Below, one piece after another: positions 25,800 through 33,678 of a stretch of DNA of 53,792 bases; position 1 is the first letter of the stretch, and the number at the start of each line of letters is the position of its first letter. The notes under the pieces are model-generated. The model was given only the letters and a program-made list of their open reading frames with translations, had not been told where the DNA came from and did no database searches. Both the position numbers and the translations under genes were made by a program. This stretch comes from DASSFG01 sp035547915. GTDB lineage: Bacteria > Planctomycetota > Planctomycetia > Pirellulales > JAICIG01. The stretch is taken from contig DASZTS010000124.1 of NCBI GenBank assembly GCA_035547915.1, forward strand, positions 1-53,792, given 5' to 3'.

Positions 25800-28700
25800 T
25801 TATTTCTTGATGCTCGCCAACAAGGTCGCGGCATCTTTCGCTTTGGGGTGGTTGGGATATTTCTTGATGAGCGTTTCCAACAGGTCGCTGGCCTTGGCGT
25901 CGTCCTTCAGCTCGATCAAGCAACGGGCCGCTTCGAGGTAGCCGAGCACCTGCCATTCTTCATAGGGATAGCCGAGCGCGGCGGTCAGGAATTGCTCGAC
26001 GGCTTCTTGGTATTTCTTCTCGCGGAAGTCGCATTCGCCGATCATGAAGCGCGCCTTGGCGGCCGTCTCGGTGTCGGTCTCCTTCGTCACCTGCTCGTAG
26101 GTTTGCCGCGCCTGGGGTAGCTTCTCCTGGTTCTGCTGCGCCCAACCCAACCCATAACGCGCGTCGCTGAGTAACTCAAACTTGGGAAACTGGTCGACGA
26201 GTGCCTGATAGTGCGATTCGCTGGCGGCCCATTGCGTCAACTTTGCGGCGCATTCCCCCGCCCGATAGAGCGCGCGAGCCAGATACTTTTCCGCCTTCTG
26301 TCCGATGGCCTGATTGAATCGCTCCAGCGCCGGACCATATTGCATCTGGCGGTAGAGCGACTCACCGGCCAGGTAGGTAGCGTCGGCGAGCAGTGTGCCG
26401 GCGGGAAACGACTGGATCTGTGCCTGAAAGGCCGCCGCGGCTGCGGGAAATTGCTGGGCCTCGTATTGCACCCAGCCGAGCTTGAATTGCAGCTTTTCCT
26501 GCAACTCGGGCGGCTTGGCCTGATCGCGGCCTCGCTGATATGCCTCGCGGGCCGGGTCCCATTCTTTGAGCGATTCGTGATGCTCGCCGACACGGAACCA
26601 GGCATCGCCGGCCAGGTCGCTCTTCGGAAAATTCGTGCCCAGCGTGCGCCAAGCGTCGGCCGCCGCCGCGGCCTGCTTCGCTTCGGCCAGCGCAAACCCC
26701 AACTCGTAATACGCTTCGTCTGAGCGCGGATAACTCGGCGCCTCCCGCAGCAACCCTTTGAGCGTGCCGGCCGCCTTATCGAATTCGTTGAGCGCGATCT
26801 GGCAGAGCGCGATGGCATAACGGGCGTCGGGTACGTCCGCGGCCGGTGGCTTGCTGGCGAGAAACGCCTCCAGGTCGGCGACGGCCGGCTGATATTGCTT
26901 GAGACGTTGTTGCGCCAGCCCGCGCACATAGCGCGCCCGCGGTGCGACTTCGCTGGTCGGAAAGCGGTCGTTGGTGGTCGTCATGGCCGCGACGGCCCCG
27001 GCGAAATCATCTTTGGCGAACTTCGCCCGGCCGATGCCATAGGCGGCCGCCGGCGCGAACGGACTGGCCGCGTATTCACCGAGTACTTGCTCGAAGTGCT
27101 GGATGGCCGCATCGTATTTTTGTTGTCCTGCGGCGATCTCACCCAACTCGAAAAGGGCGTGCGCCCGATGCACACTGTTGGGCAAGGTCCCGACCAGCCG
27201 ATTCAACTCGCCCGCGGCTTCGTCGGCCTTCTTGTCGGCCTGCAAGCTGCCCGCCAGGGCTAGCAGCACTTCGTCGGCGCGGGGCCAATCGGGCTTGAGG
27301 CGTAGCGATTCGCGAAATGCCGCCACCGCCGGCTGCTGACGCTTGGCGTCGTAGTGCGCGCGGCCGGTGAGGAACTGGGCCTCGGCTTGCAGCGCGGGGT
27401 CTGTTACGAGGGGTAGGCTTTGCGTCAACTGGGCCACCGCCTCGTCGTATTTCTTTTCCAGATAGAGACAGAGGCCGATGCGGACGCGGCTCGCTGCAAC
27501 GTGTCCGTTCTGTGGAAAGCGGTCGACGATCTGGCGGTAGAGCGCCTCGGCCTTGACGACCTGCGGCACCGGATCGGCCGCGCCGCCGGCCAACACCAGA
27601 CTCTCCGCGGCCACGAACAGCACTTCGGGGACGAGCGGGTTGGCCTGATACTTGGCATTCGCCAAGAAGGCCGTCGCCTGCCGATCGGCTTCGGCGAAAT
27701 CGCCGACCGAGAGCGCCGCCAGCGCGGCCATGTACGCGGCCTGCGGCACCAACTCGTGATCGGGATGCTGCTGCGCGAACTGCGGGTAGAGCGCGACGGT
27801 CTCCTTCCTCCGGTCCGGCATCTCGTACAGCACGTCGATGCGGCCGAGCTTGAGCGCGGGAAGGAGGTTGCTCTGCGGATAGGCCTGGATGGCCTTATCC
27901 AATTCCGCCAGAGCGGCTGGTGCTTGATTGAGTTTTACGAGCGTCTTGGCGAGCCAATACGAGGCCTCGGGCGAGGCATCGCTCGTCGTCGCCGCGACCG
28001 GTGTGAGCACCTGTTGGGCGTTGGGGTACTTTTCAGCCGTATACAAGAGCTTGCCGGCGGCGACCTGCGCGGCGCCACCATGTTTGCTCTTGGGAAACTT
28101 GCCGGGGAGCGATTGATAGAGGGCGACCGCTTGATCGACCTGGTTCTGTTCGGCCAGGCATTGGGCTTGCCGCAACAGGGCGACATCCGCCAGATCGAAG
28201 TCGGCCGCGGCCGCTGCCTGCGCGAGCGGTGCCGCCGCCTCGGCGTATTTCTTCACCGCCATCAGCGCCGCGCCGAGCCGCAAACGCACTTCGTTGGCCC
28301 GGGCATCTTGAGCGTGCGCCGCCAGAAACGATTGAAACGTGGCGATCGCCTGGTCGTCCTGTCCCAACTCTTGCTGCGCGGCCCCGAGCGCCAGGCGAGC
28401 CGAGGGAAGCAGTTCGCTTTGCGGGAAACCGGCGATCAGCTTTTCGTAGAGGGCCGCCGCCGGCTGGATTTGGCCGGCCGCGGTCAGCGCCTCTCCTTGG
28501 TAGTAGAGGGCCGCCGGCACGTGCTTGCTCTGCGCGTAAGTAGCCGATACCTGGGCGAATGCCTCGGCCGCCGTCTTCCACTCGTCGGCCTTCTGCGACT
28601 TCAGCGCGAGCTGATAGAGACACATCGCCAGATTGAACTGGGCCGCGTCGCGATCCTTGAAATTCGCATACGTCGAGAGGAGGTGGCGATAGGTCGCGGC

Positions 28701-28982
28701 GGCCTTGTCGGCCTCACCGGCCTGAAGCTGACAGGTGCCCAGATGGTAGTGCGCCCGATCGAGGCGGGAGTCTTGGCGATAGGCATCGATGAACTTCTGC
28801 CAGCGTGCCGCCGCTTGCGGATAGAGCCGCTTGTTCTCCAACCCCACGGCCACCGCATAGTCGCGCGTGGCGGCGTTTTCTGGTTTCGCGTCTTGGGCGA
28901 GCAGAACGCTACCGCCCGCCTGCACGATGACAAGCACCCAAACTACCGCCGCCGGTTGCCGCGCCCCCTTCGCTCTCGTCAT
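25800..28982 (-). CDS. Giant periplasmic TPR protein (YbgF/Tol-type)
   Basis: A 1060-residue protein from an ATG at 28982; an in-frame upstream start at 29009 would put nine residues before a good signal peptide (MTRAKGARQPAAVVWVLVIV, cleavage near LLAQDA). The rest is almost wholly tetratricopeptide-type helix pairs, more than twenty by eye, of the kind seen in YbgF/BamD and gliding-motility proteins (AEAFAQVSATYAQSKHVPAA, AEALYRQIVDRFPQNGHVAA, FPKSDLAGDAWFRVGEHHE). Such arrays bind other envelope proteins. It is the first gene of the operon with the ExbB- and ExbD-like genes and the TonB-like fusion, so a periplasmic scaffold for that machine is a fair inference. Ala/Gln-rich composition is normal for the type. 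Confidence 0.83.
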   Translation of the reverse strand: MTRAKGARQPAAVVWVLVIVQAGGSVLLAQDAKPENAATRDYAVAVGLENKRLYPQAAARWQKFIDAYRQDSRLDRAHYHLGTCQLQAGEADKAAATYRHLLSTYANFKDRDAAQFNLAMCLYQLALKSQKADEWKTAAEAFAQVSATYAQSKHVPAALYYQGEALTAAGQIQPAAALYEKLIAGFPQSELLPSARLALGAAQQELGQDDQAIATFQSFLAAHAQDARANEVRLRLGAALMAVKKYAEAAAPLAQAAAAADFDLADVALLRQAQCLAEQNQVDQAVALYQSLPGKFPKSKHGGAAQVAAGKLLYTAEKYPNAQQVLTPVAATTSDASPEASYWLAKTLVKLNQAPAALAELDKAIQAYPQSNLLPALKLGRIDVLYEMPDRRKETVALYPQFAQQHPDHELVPQAAYMAALAALSVGDFAEADRQATAFLANAKYQANPLVPEVLFVAAESLVLAGGAADPVPQVVKAEALYRQIVDRFPQNGHVAASRVRIGLCLYLEKKYDEAVAQLTQSLPLVTDPALQAEAQFLTGRAHYDAKRQQPAVAAFRESLRLKPDWPRADEVLLALAGSLQADKKADEAAGELNRLVGTLPNSVHRAHALFELGEIAAGQQKYDAAIQHFEQVLGEYAASPFAPAAAYGIGRAKFAKDDFAGAVAAMTTTNDRFPTSEVAPRARYVRGLAQQRLKQYQPAVADLEAFLASKPPAADVPDARYAIALCQIALNEFDKAAGTLKGLLREAPSYPRSDEAYYELGFALAEAKQAAAAADAWRTLGTNFPKSDLAGDAWFRVGEHHESLKEWDPAREAYQRGRDQAKPPELQEKLQFKLGWVQYEAQQFPAAAAAFQAQIQSFPAGTLLADATYLAGESLYRQMQYGPALERFNQAIGQKAEKYLARALYRAGECAAKLTQWAASESHYQALVDQFPKFELLSDARYGLGWAQQNQEKLPQARQTYEQVTKETDTETAAKARFMIGECDFREKKYQEAVEQFLTAALGYPYEEWQVLGYLEAARCLIELKDDAKASDLLETLIKKYPNHPKAKDAATLLASIKK

Positions 28983-29017
28983 CGCAAACTTCCTGTCGGG
29001 CCGGAACACGTTTGTTC

Positions 29018-29080
29018 AGTCGCATCTTCACGTGGCGGCAAAAAGATGTCAAGTTTGTCATACTTTTGCGAGATGCGACT
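29018..29080. promoter_or_regulatory. Inverted repeat in the TPR/methyltransferase divergent promoter
   Basis: AGTCGCATCT at 29018-29027 is the perfect inverse of AGATGCGACT at 29071-29080, with 43 bp between. The AT-rich centre includes AAGTTTGTCATACTTTTG, a likely promoter core. Two half-sites around a divergent promoter could be an operator bound by a looping or dimeric regulator. Confidence 0.45.
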
Positions 29081-29113
29081 CCGCCGGGGTAGCGCGTCTA
29101 GGATGACTGGTTC

Positions 29114-29800
29114 GTGAAACGACTCAACGACGGCGAGCTGGAGCGATCGTGGACGGTAGCCAATTCGGCGATGAACCGCGATCGGGGGCTACGCGGGCCG
29201 AGCAGCGATGAAAAGGAGTTGGGATTCTCGCCCCTGGAAGTCTTGCATCCACGATTAGACGCTGGTCGCGAAGCGGCCTGGCTCGATCTCGCTTGCGGCA
29301 ACGGCCGTGCGTTGCGCGAAGCGGCAGAGGGCTTAAACGAAGGATCGTCTGCGAGGCCGATCCTAGTGGGTGTCGATTTGGTCGCGACGTGGCCATATCT
29401 GCCGCCCGAATTGCGTCTCGTTTCGTACCATGCCGCGTCGCTCCATCAGTGGCGGCCGGACCGGACGTTCGATCTCGTTACCTGCGTGCACGGTTTGCAT
29501 TACGTGGGCGACAAGCTGGGGCTGATCGAGCGGTCGGTCGGCTGGTTGTCGGCGGAGGGCCGTCTTGCCGCGCATCTCGATTTGGCCAACCTGCGTTTCG
29601 ACGACGGGAGGCCCATGAATCGCGCAGTCCTGGCACGGTTCCGGGATCTTTGCTTGACGTATGACCGCCGGCGGCGTCTGCTGATGGCCGATGGTCCGCG
29701 GCCGATCGACTTCGGCTGGCAGCATCTGGGGGCCGACGACGAGGCCGGCCCCAACGCAACGGGCCAACGCTCGGTCAACTCTTACTATGGGCGCGCGTGA
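29114..29800 (+). CDS. Class I SAM-dependent methyltransferase
   Basis: A 228-residue putative methyltransferase with a GTG start (a GGAT sequence lies about 12 bases upstream). The SAM-binding motif is WLDLACGNGRALREAA near residues 56-71, followed by ILVGVDLV with the ribose-binding Asp, and FDLVTCVHGLHYVGD as motif IV. It is diverged from typical small-molecule enzymes, and the substrate is not evident. The final bases overlap the next gene (GTGA), so the two are translationally coupled. Confidence 0.78.
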   Translation: MKRLNDGELERSWTVANSAMNRDRGLRGPSSDEKELGFSPLEVLHPRLDAGREAAWLDLACGNGRALREAAEGLNEGSSARPILVGVDLVATWPYLPPELRLVSYHAASLHQWRPDRTFDLVTCVHGLHYVGDKLGLIERSVGWLSAEGRLAAHLDLANLRFDDGRPMNRAVLARFRDLCLTYDRRRRLLMADGPRPIDFGWQHLGADDEAGPNATGQRSVNSYYGRA

Positions 29801-30375
29801 AGATGATACTCGGTCTGATGGGTCTATCGCCGATTGAGCTGCTCATCGTGCTCGCCGTATTTGTGTTGTTGGTGGGAGCTCCGCTCGCCGGGGTCGTGGC
29901 CGTCGTGGTTCTTATTCGGCGGGCCGCGGGCCGAGCCACACCGCCGGCGGTGGCCGGCGAGCCGACGGTCGTCAGGTCGTTCGAGCCGGCCGATGCTCCC
30001 ATCTCGGACGCGGCACATTGGATAGGGAACGAATTGGAGGTTGCCGCCACGGAACCGGGGCCGGTGCGATTGTTCGAGCTGCCGCTGCCGAATATCGATC
30101 GCTCGCTCATCTCGTACCGATTTCGCATCCAAACCGATGATTTGAGATCGAAGGTCTATCCCGAGATGTGGTGCCGTGTCGTAGGCGTCGGCGAGTGTTT
30201 TTCGCGCGGCCTCGACCAGAAGGTGCACGGCACCAACCGCTGGCTGACGGTGGAAATCCCCTTCCATTTGCGGCAGGGCCAGCATGCCGATCTTGCCAAG
30301 TTGAACCTCGCCTTCGAGGGGCCGGGCAAGGTGAGGCTCGCCGACATTCAGGTGCTGGCGACGCCGCTCCTCTGA
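29797..30375 (+). CDS. Small single-pass membrane protein with beta-rich domain
   Basis: A 192-residue protein. One helix lies at about 10-40 (ELLIVLAVFVLLVGAPLAG then VVAVVVLIRRAAGR). A Pro-rich linker follows, and a domain from about 65 to 190 with beta-rich character and landmarks MWCRVVGVGECFSRGLDQ and KLNLAFEGPGKVRLADI. Similar domains occur in planctomycete hypothetical proteins, and I cannot name a function. The start may be the GTG overlapping the previous TGA or the ATG at 29803. It is probably co-expressed with the methyltransferase. Confidence 0.7.
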   Translation: MKMILGLMGLSPIELLIVLAVFVLLVGAPLAGVVAVVVLIRRAAGRATPPAVAGEPTVVRSFEPADAPISDAAHWIGNELEVAATEPGPVRLFELPLPNIDRSLISYRFRIQTDDLRSKVYPEMWCRVVGVGECFSRGLDQKVHGTNRWLTVEIPFHLRQGQHADLAKLNLAFEGPGKVRLADIQVLATPLL

Positions 30376-30414
30376 ACGCTCGTTCGACGGAGCTTTTTCG
30401 TTCGCGGTCGCCGC

Positions 30415-30448
30415 GTTGGTCGGCTGCCCGGGTTGGTCGGCTGCCCGG
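30415..30448 (+). repeat. Perfect 17-bp tandem duplication
   Basis: GTTGGTCGGCTGCCCGG occurs twice with no spacer. It is just after the stop of the membrane protein gene and is likely a simple replication-slippage product. Confidence 0.8.
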
Positions 30449-30805
30449 TGCGAATCGCCGCCCGCAAACCTTGCCCATTTGTCGCGACCCATACAATAGG
30501 GATGAAGCGTCGTCGCGTCTCGATCCACCTCTTAGGTACATCTCCCGGCCGACGGCGAAGGTGCTGTAGTCGTTGCCATTCCCGCCGTTGTCCCGCGCTG
30601 GGCAACCGGCTTTCGCCGCCGAATCGCGAGCATTGCCGGATGCCGCAGGACTGCGGCGATCCGTTTCCTCGCTATGAGTGTGAAAACTTTCTAAAGAAGA
30701 GCCCCAGTCCGAATCGAAACTACCTTTCGGAAGGCTTCGGGCACGTCAGACCGTCTATCACGGATTGTCTGTCGGCGCCCGAGGCCGCAGGGGGGAAAAC
30801 CTGCC

Positions 30806-31040
30806 AAAAGGGGTCATGCCTCTTGACCCGCGCCCAACCGGCCACCGCGGCCGCTGCGCGCTGGCCTCGGTTCGTTCTCTCCCCTGCCTCGGCTCTCCCG
30901 GGGCTAGTCGCCCGGAAGTGAGTGAAATCCGGAGTGAGTCGGTTGGAATACGACTTCTCCATATTACGGATTTTCACTGACTTCCGAATGCCCTGCGAGC
31001 CGATGACCCTAATAAGGCCGGATCAGAGGGATCTGACCCC
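30806..31040. repeat. REPIN-like element: two inverted GGGGTCA hairpins around an inverted repeat
   Basis: The left hairpin GGGGTCATGCCTCTTGACCC lies at 30810-30829 on the plus strand. A related unit, GGGGTCAGATCCCTCTGATC, reads on the minus strand at 31021-31040. Between them an imperfect 20-bp inverted repeat (CGGAAGTGAGTGAAATCCG at 30913-30931 and its inverse at 30967-30986) forms a long hairpin. Two REP-like hairpins in opposite orientation are the layout of a REPIN, usually moved by a RAYT transposase, which is not in this window. Confidence 0.5.
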
Positions 31041-31229
31041 TAGCCGATGAACATGAATGTGTCAGCCCCGACCCAGATGTTTGCGCTTGCTTGCTTGCCA
31101 CCCACAGCCGGCGAGAAGGAACGCGGCAGCCGCTTCCGCAAACAACCAAGGGGCAAAGCTCGCTCGAACGGCACCCGTGCCACGAACGAGCATTCCAAAC
31201 CAACGCGATAGTAAATCGGAGAGCCTGCG

Positions 31230-31805
31230 ATGAAGGTTTTCACAACTGGACAGGTCGCCAAGATCTGTAAGGTGGCCCCGCGCACCGTCAGCAAGTGGTT
31301 TGATTCCGGCCGGCTGAAGGGTTACCGCATCCCGGGATCGCAAGACCGTCGAATCCCCCGCGAGTACCTGATCCGGTTCCTCAAAGAACACGGTATGCCG
31401 CTGGGCGACCTGGAAGACGAAGCCATGGCAAAGGTGCTGGTTGTCGGTCAGGATCAGGTCCTGATCGAGAACCTGAAGCGCGAACTGCCGCTGGAAAAGT
31501 CGTTCAAGTTGGCCGTGGCGGCCAGCGGCTTCGAGGCCGGTATCCAGGCCGAGAGCTTCCACCCCGACTGCATCATTGTCGATTTCTCGATCGGCCGCAC
31601 CGAAGCGTTGCAGATTTGCCAAAACCTGCGTCGCAACAGTGAATACTCGGACACGATCTTGATCGCCCTGCTGCCGGACGACGGCAACTCGAACAGCTTC
31701 GATCGCTCGACGATCAACGAGACGTTCAAGAAGCCGTTCGACGTGGCCCTCTTGGCCGAGCGTCTGCGAACGCTGATCGGTGCCCGCAAGGAATTGGTTC
31801 GCTAG
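31230..31805 (+). CDS. Excisionase/MerR-type HTH fused to a degenerate receiver domain
   Basis: A 191-residue regulator. Residues 1-55 are a winged HTH of the excisionase/MerR type (FTTGQVAKICKVAPRTVSKW, then GRLKGYRIPGSQDRRIPREY). Residues 68-185 have the receiver fold: strand KVLVVGQDQ, phospho-acceptor-like Asp118 in CIIVDFSIG and Lys168 in FKKPF. The acidic pair is reduced (GQDQ), and the switch Thr/Ser after strand 4 is absent (IALLPDD), so phosphorylation signalling is doubtful. HTH at the N-terminus of a receiver is the reverse of classical response regulators. A GGAGAG Shine-Dalgarno lies upstream, and a strong terminator follows, so it is a single-gene transcript. The type is conserved in planctomycetes; its targets are unknown. 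Confidence 0.85.
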   Translation: MKVFTTGQVAKICKVAPRTVSKWFDSGRLKGYRIPGSQDRRIPREYLIRFLKEHGMPLGDLEDEAMAKVLVVGQDQVLIENLKRELPLEKSFKLAVAASGFEAGIQAESFHPDCIIVDFSIGRTEALQICQNLRRNSEYSDTILIALLPDDGNSNSFDRSTINETFKKPFDVALLAERLRTLIGARKELVR

Positions 31806-31875
31806 TTACCCGCGGGCTGCCCGCCACCGCCCGCTCAAGCGCCCCCTCCCGCACTCGTCGCCGCTAAAAATCAAC

Positions 31876-31909
31876 CCGTCGCGGATAGACCCCCGCGACG
31901 GTTTTTTTT
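31876..31909 (+). terminator. Rho-independent terminator of the HTH-pseudoreceiver gene
   Basis: CCGTCGCGG (31876-31884) pairs perfectly with CCGCGACGG (31893-31901) over an 8-base loop, followed by eight Ts. This is a textbook terminator. Confidence 0.92.
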
Positions 31910-32134
31910 GCGCTCAAGTCGCGCGACGGACTAGCGATACGCTGCCGGCCCGTCTTCCGCGCGGGTTTCTCTCTCTGCGACCGGTTAATGTCCGCCCGCC
32001 CGGAACGGTTAGTTGCCGGCGACTCTTTCCCGGCCGACCGGCGCTGCGATTGCTCTCGCGGGCCGTGGCGCTGTCCGATCGGGGAATGGCCGGACCCCTC
32101 GACGTGTCGCCACGCCGTTTTAGAATGGGCACCC

Positions 32135-32614
32135 ATGAACGAACTTACGCACTTCGACGACCAGGGCGCCAGCCGCATGGTCGACGTGGGTGACAAGCCG
32201 ATCACCCTGCGCTCCGCCCGGGCGAGTGCCCGCGTGCGGATGGAGCCGCCCACGCTCCAACTCATTCGCGATCGCGGCACGGCCAAGGGCGATGTGCTGG
32301 AGGTGGCCCGCTTGGCTGGCATCATGGCCGCCAAACAGACTCCGCAACTCATCCCGCTGTGCCACGCCATAGGACTCGATGCGGTCGAGGTGGGGTTTTC
32401 GTTTCCCGACGCGGAGTCGGTCGCCATCGAGGCCACGGTGCGGGTGCATGCTCGGACCGGGGTCGAGATGGAAGCGATGGTGGCCGCCAGCGTGGCGGCG
32501 CTCACGATTTACGATATGTGCAAGGCCGCCGACCGGTCGATGACGATCGAGCAAATCCGACTGGAAGAGAAATCGGGGGGCCGCAGCGGGCATTATGAAA
32601 GGACGGGGAAATAG
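32135..32614 (+). CDS. moaC: Cyclic pyranopterin monophosphate synthase
   Basis: A 159-residue enzyme that, after MoaA, makes cyclic pyranopterin monophosphate in molybdenum cofactor synthesis. The start at 32135 (MNELTHFDDQGASRMVDVGD) is chosen from the family's N-terminus; the longer frame to 31988 is spurious. Motifs: PLCHAI at 74-79, EMEAM at 111-115, YDMCKA at 126-131 with the catalytic Asp, and KSGG at 146-149 with the active-site Lys. A TTAGAAT box lies just before the ATG and may be a -10 element. The polyprenyl synthase gene begins 8 bp after its stop, so they are co-transcribed. No other Mo-cofactor gene is seen here. Confidence 0.94.
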   Translation: MNELTHFDDQGASRMVDVGDKPITLRSARASARVRMEPPTLQLIRDRGTAKGDVLEVARLAGIMAAKQTPQLIPLCHAIGLDAVEVGFSFPDAESVAIEATVRVHARTGVEMEAMVAASVAALTIYDMCKAADRSMTIEQIRLEEKSGGRSGHYERTGK

Positions 32615-32622
32615 AGTCAGCC

Positions 32623-33630
32623 ATGAGCCAGGCGATCAATCAGCACGTCAGCGTGCCCGAGCGACTCAAGTTGCTCTACGAACCGGTCCGCGACGAACTC
32701 GAGGAGGTCGAAGAACTGCTGCGCAGCGAGGCGCGGAGCCGCTTTCCGGCCGTCGACGAATTGGTGAAGCACAGCTTCCGTCTGGGCGGCAAACGATTGC
32801 GGCCGGCATTGCTGCTGTTGGCGGGCAAGGCCGTGAACAGCACTGTCGGCCGTGAGCATGTCGTGCTAGCGGCGGTGGTGGAGATGATCCACACGGCCAC
32901 GCTGGTGCACGACGACGTTCTCGACGAAGCCGCGGTCCGCCGGCACCTCGATACGGTGAATGCCCGCTGGAACAACCAAGCGAGCGTCCTCTTGGGCGAT
33001 TTCCTCTTCAGCCACGCTTTCTATCTGGCCAGCACGGTAGGTAGCGTGTTCGCCTGCCAGCGGATCGGCCGTTCGACCAATATCGTGTGCGAGGGTGAAC
33101 TGCGCCAGGTGGCCAATCGCGGCAATCTCTCGCTGTCCGAGGACGAGTATCTGAGCATCATCGAGGCCAAGACGGCCGAGCTGTGCGCCTGCTGCTGTCG
33201 GCTGGGGGCGCACTATGCCGAGGCTCAGCCCCCGGTGGCCGACGCTTTGGAGAACTACGGCCGCTACCTGGGGATCGCCTTCCAGATCGCCGACGATCTG
33301 CTCGATCTGGTGGGTGACGAAGGGACGGCCGGCAAGTCGTTGGGTACCGATCTGGCGCAGCAGAAACTGACGATGCCCCTGATACGGCTCTTGAGCCGGC
33401 TTGATGAACGAGATCAACGTCGGGTGCTCGGCCTGCTGCAACAACCCGCCGCGGAGCGACGCAACGAGCTGCAAAAGTGGCTCGACGGCAGCGACGCACT
33501 CGACTACACACGCGCCCAAGCCCGGGCCTATGCCCGGCGCGCGGTAGACGAATTGTGCGTCCTGCCTGCCGGCCGCGAACGTTCTACACTGGAACGGCTG
33601 GGGCGGTTCGTCGTCGAACGCCGCCAGTGA
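32623..33630 (+). CDS. Polyprenyl (all-trans) diphosphate synthase, IspB type
   Basis: A 335-residue prenyl-chain elongation enzyme that condenses isopentenyl diphosphate to make the side chain of quinones. Motifs: GGKRLRP at 55-61, the first Asp-rich motif DDVLD at 97-101 and the second DDLLD at 224-228. Length and the E-x-A-K-T-A-x-L block at 181-188 fit octaprenyl/solanesyl-type synthases. The chain length cannot be read. It is coupled downstream of moaC by 8 bp and converges with the DUF1559 gene. Confidence 0.92.
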   Translation: MSQAINQHVSVPERLKLLYEPVRDELEEVEELLRSEARSRFPAVDELVKHSFRLGGKRLRPALLLLAGKAVNSTVGREHVVLAAVVEMIHTATLVHDDVLDEAAVRRHLDTVNARWNNQASVLLGDFLFSHAFYLASTVGSVFACQRIGRSTNIVCEGELRQVANRGNLSLSEDEYLSIIEAKTAELCACCCRLGAHYAEAQPPVADALENYGRYLGIAFQIADDLLDLVGDEGTAGKSLGTDLAQQKLTMPLIRLLSRLDERDQRRVLGLLQQPAAERRNELQKWLDGSDALDYTRAQARAYARRAVDELCVLPAGRERSTLERLGRFVVERRQ

Positions 33631-33678
33631 CCGTCGAGCACCGTCGGTGATCCGCAGCTCGATTCGCCGCGACACTCG

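Larger units (their letters stand above)
30376..31229. other. 854-bp intergenic region rich in small repeats, no gene seen
   Basis: No convincing ORF lies here. It holds a 17-bp tandem duplication (30415-30448), two inverted GGGGTCA-type hairpins (30806 and 31020), and a 20-bp inverted repeat between them. The last 190 bp should hold the promoter of the HTH-pseudoreceiver gene. Confidence 0.6.

Noticed and set aside
26942..29117. Long plus-strand ORF of 565 codons (27420-29117) opposite the TPR gene
   Set aside because: Arg/Gly/Leu-rich shadow of a GC-rich repeat gene; the minus-strand frame has a signal peptide and TPR units throughout.
29797..29930. TatA-like start ELLIVLAVFVLLVG in the small membrane protein
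   Set aside because: The amphipathic helix and the conserved FG block after the membrane helix of TatA are missing, and the rest is a beta-rich domain.
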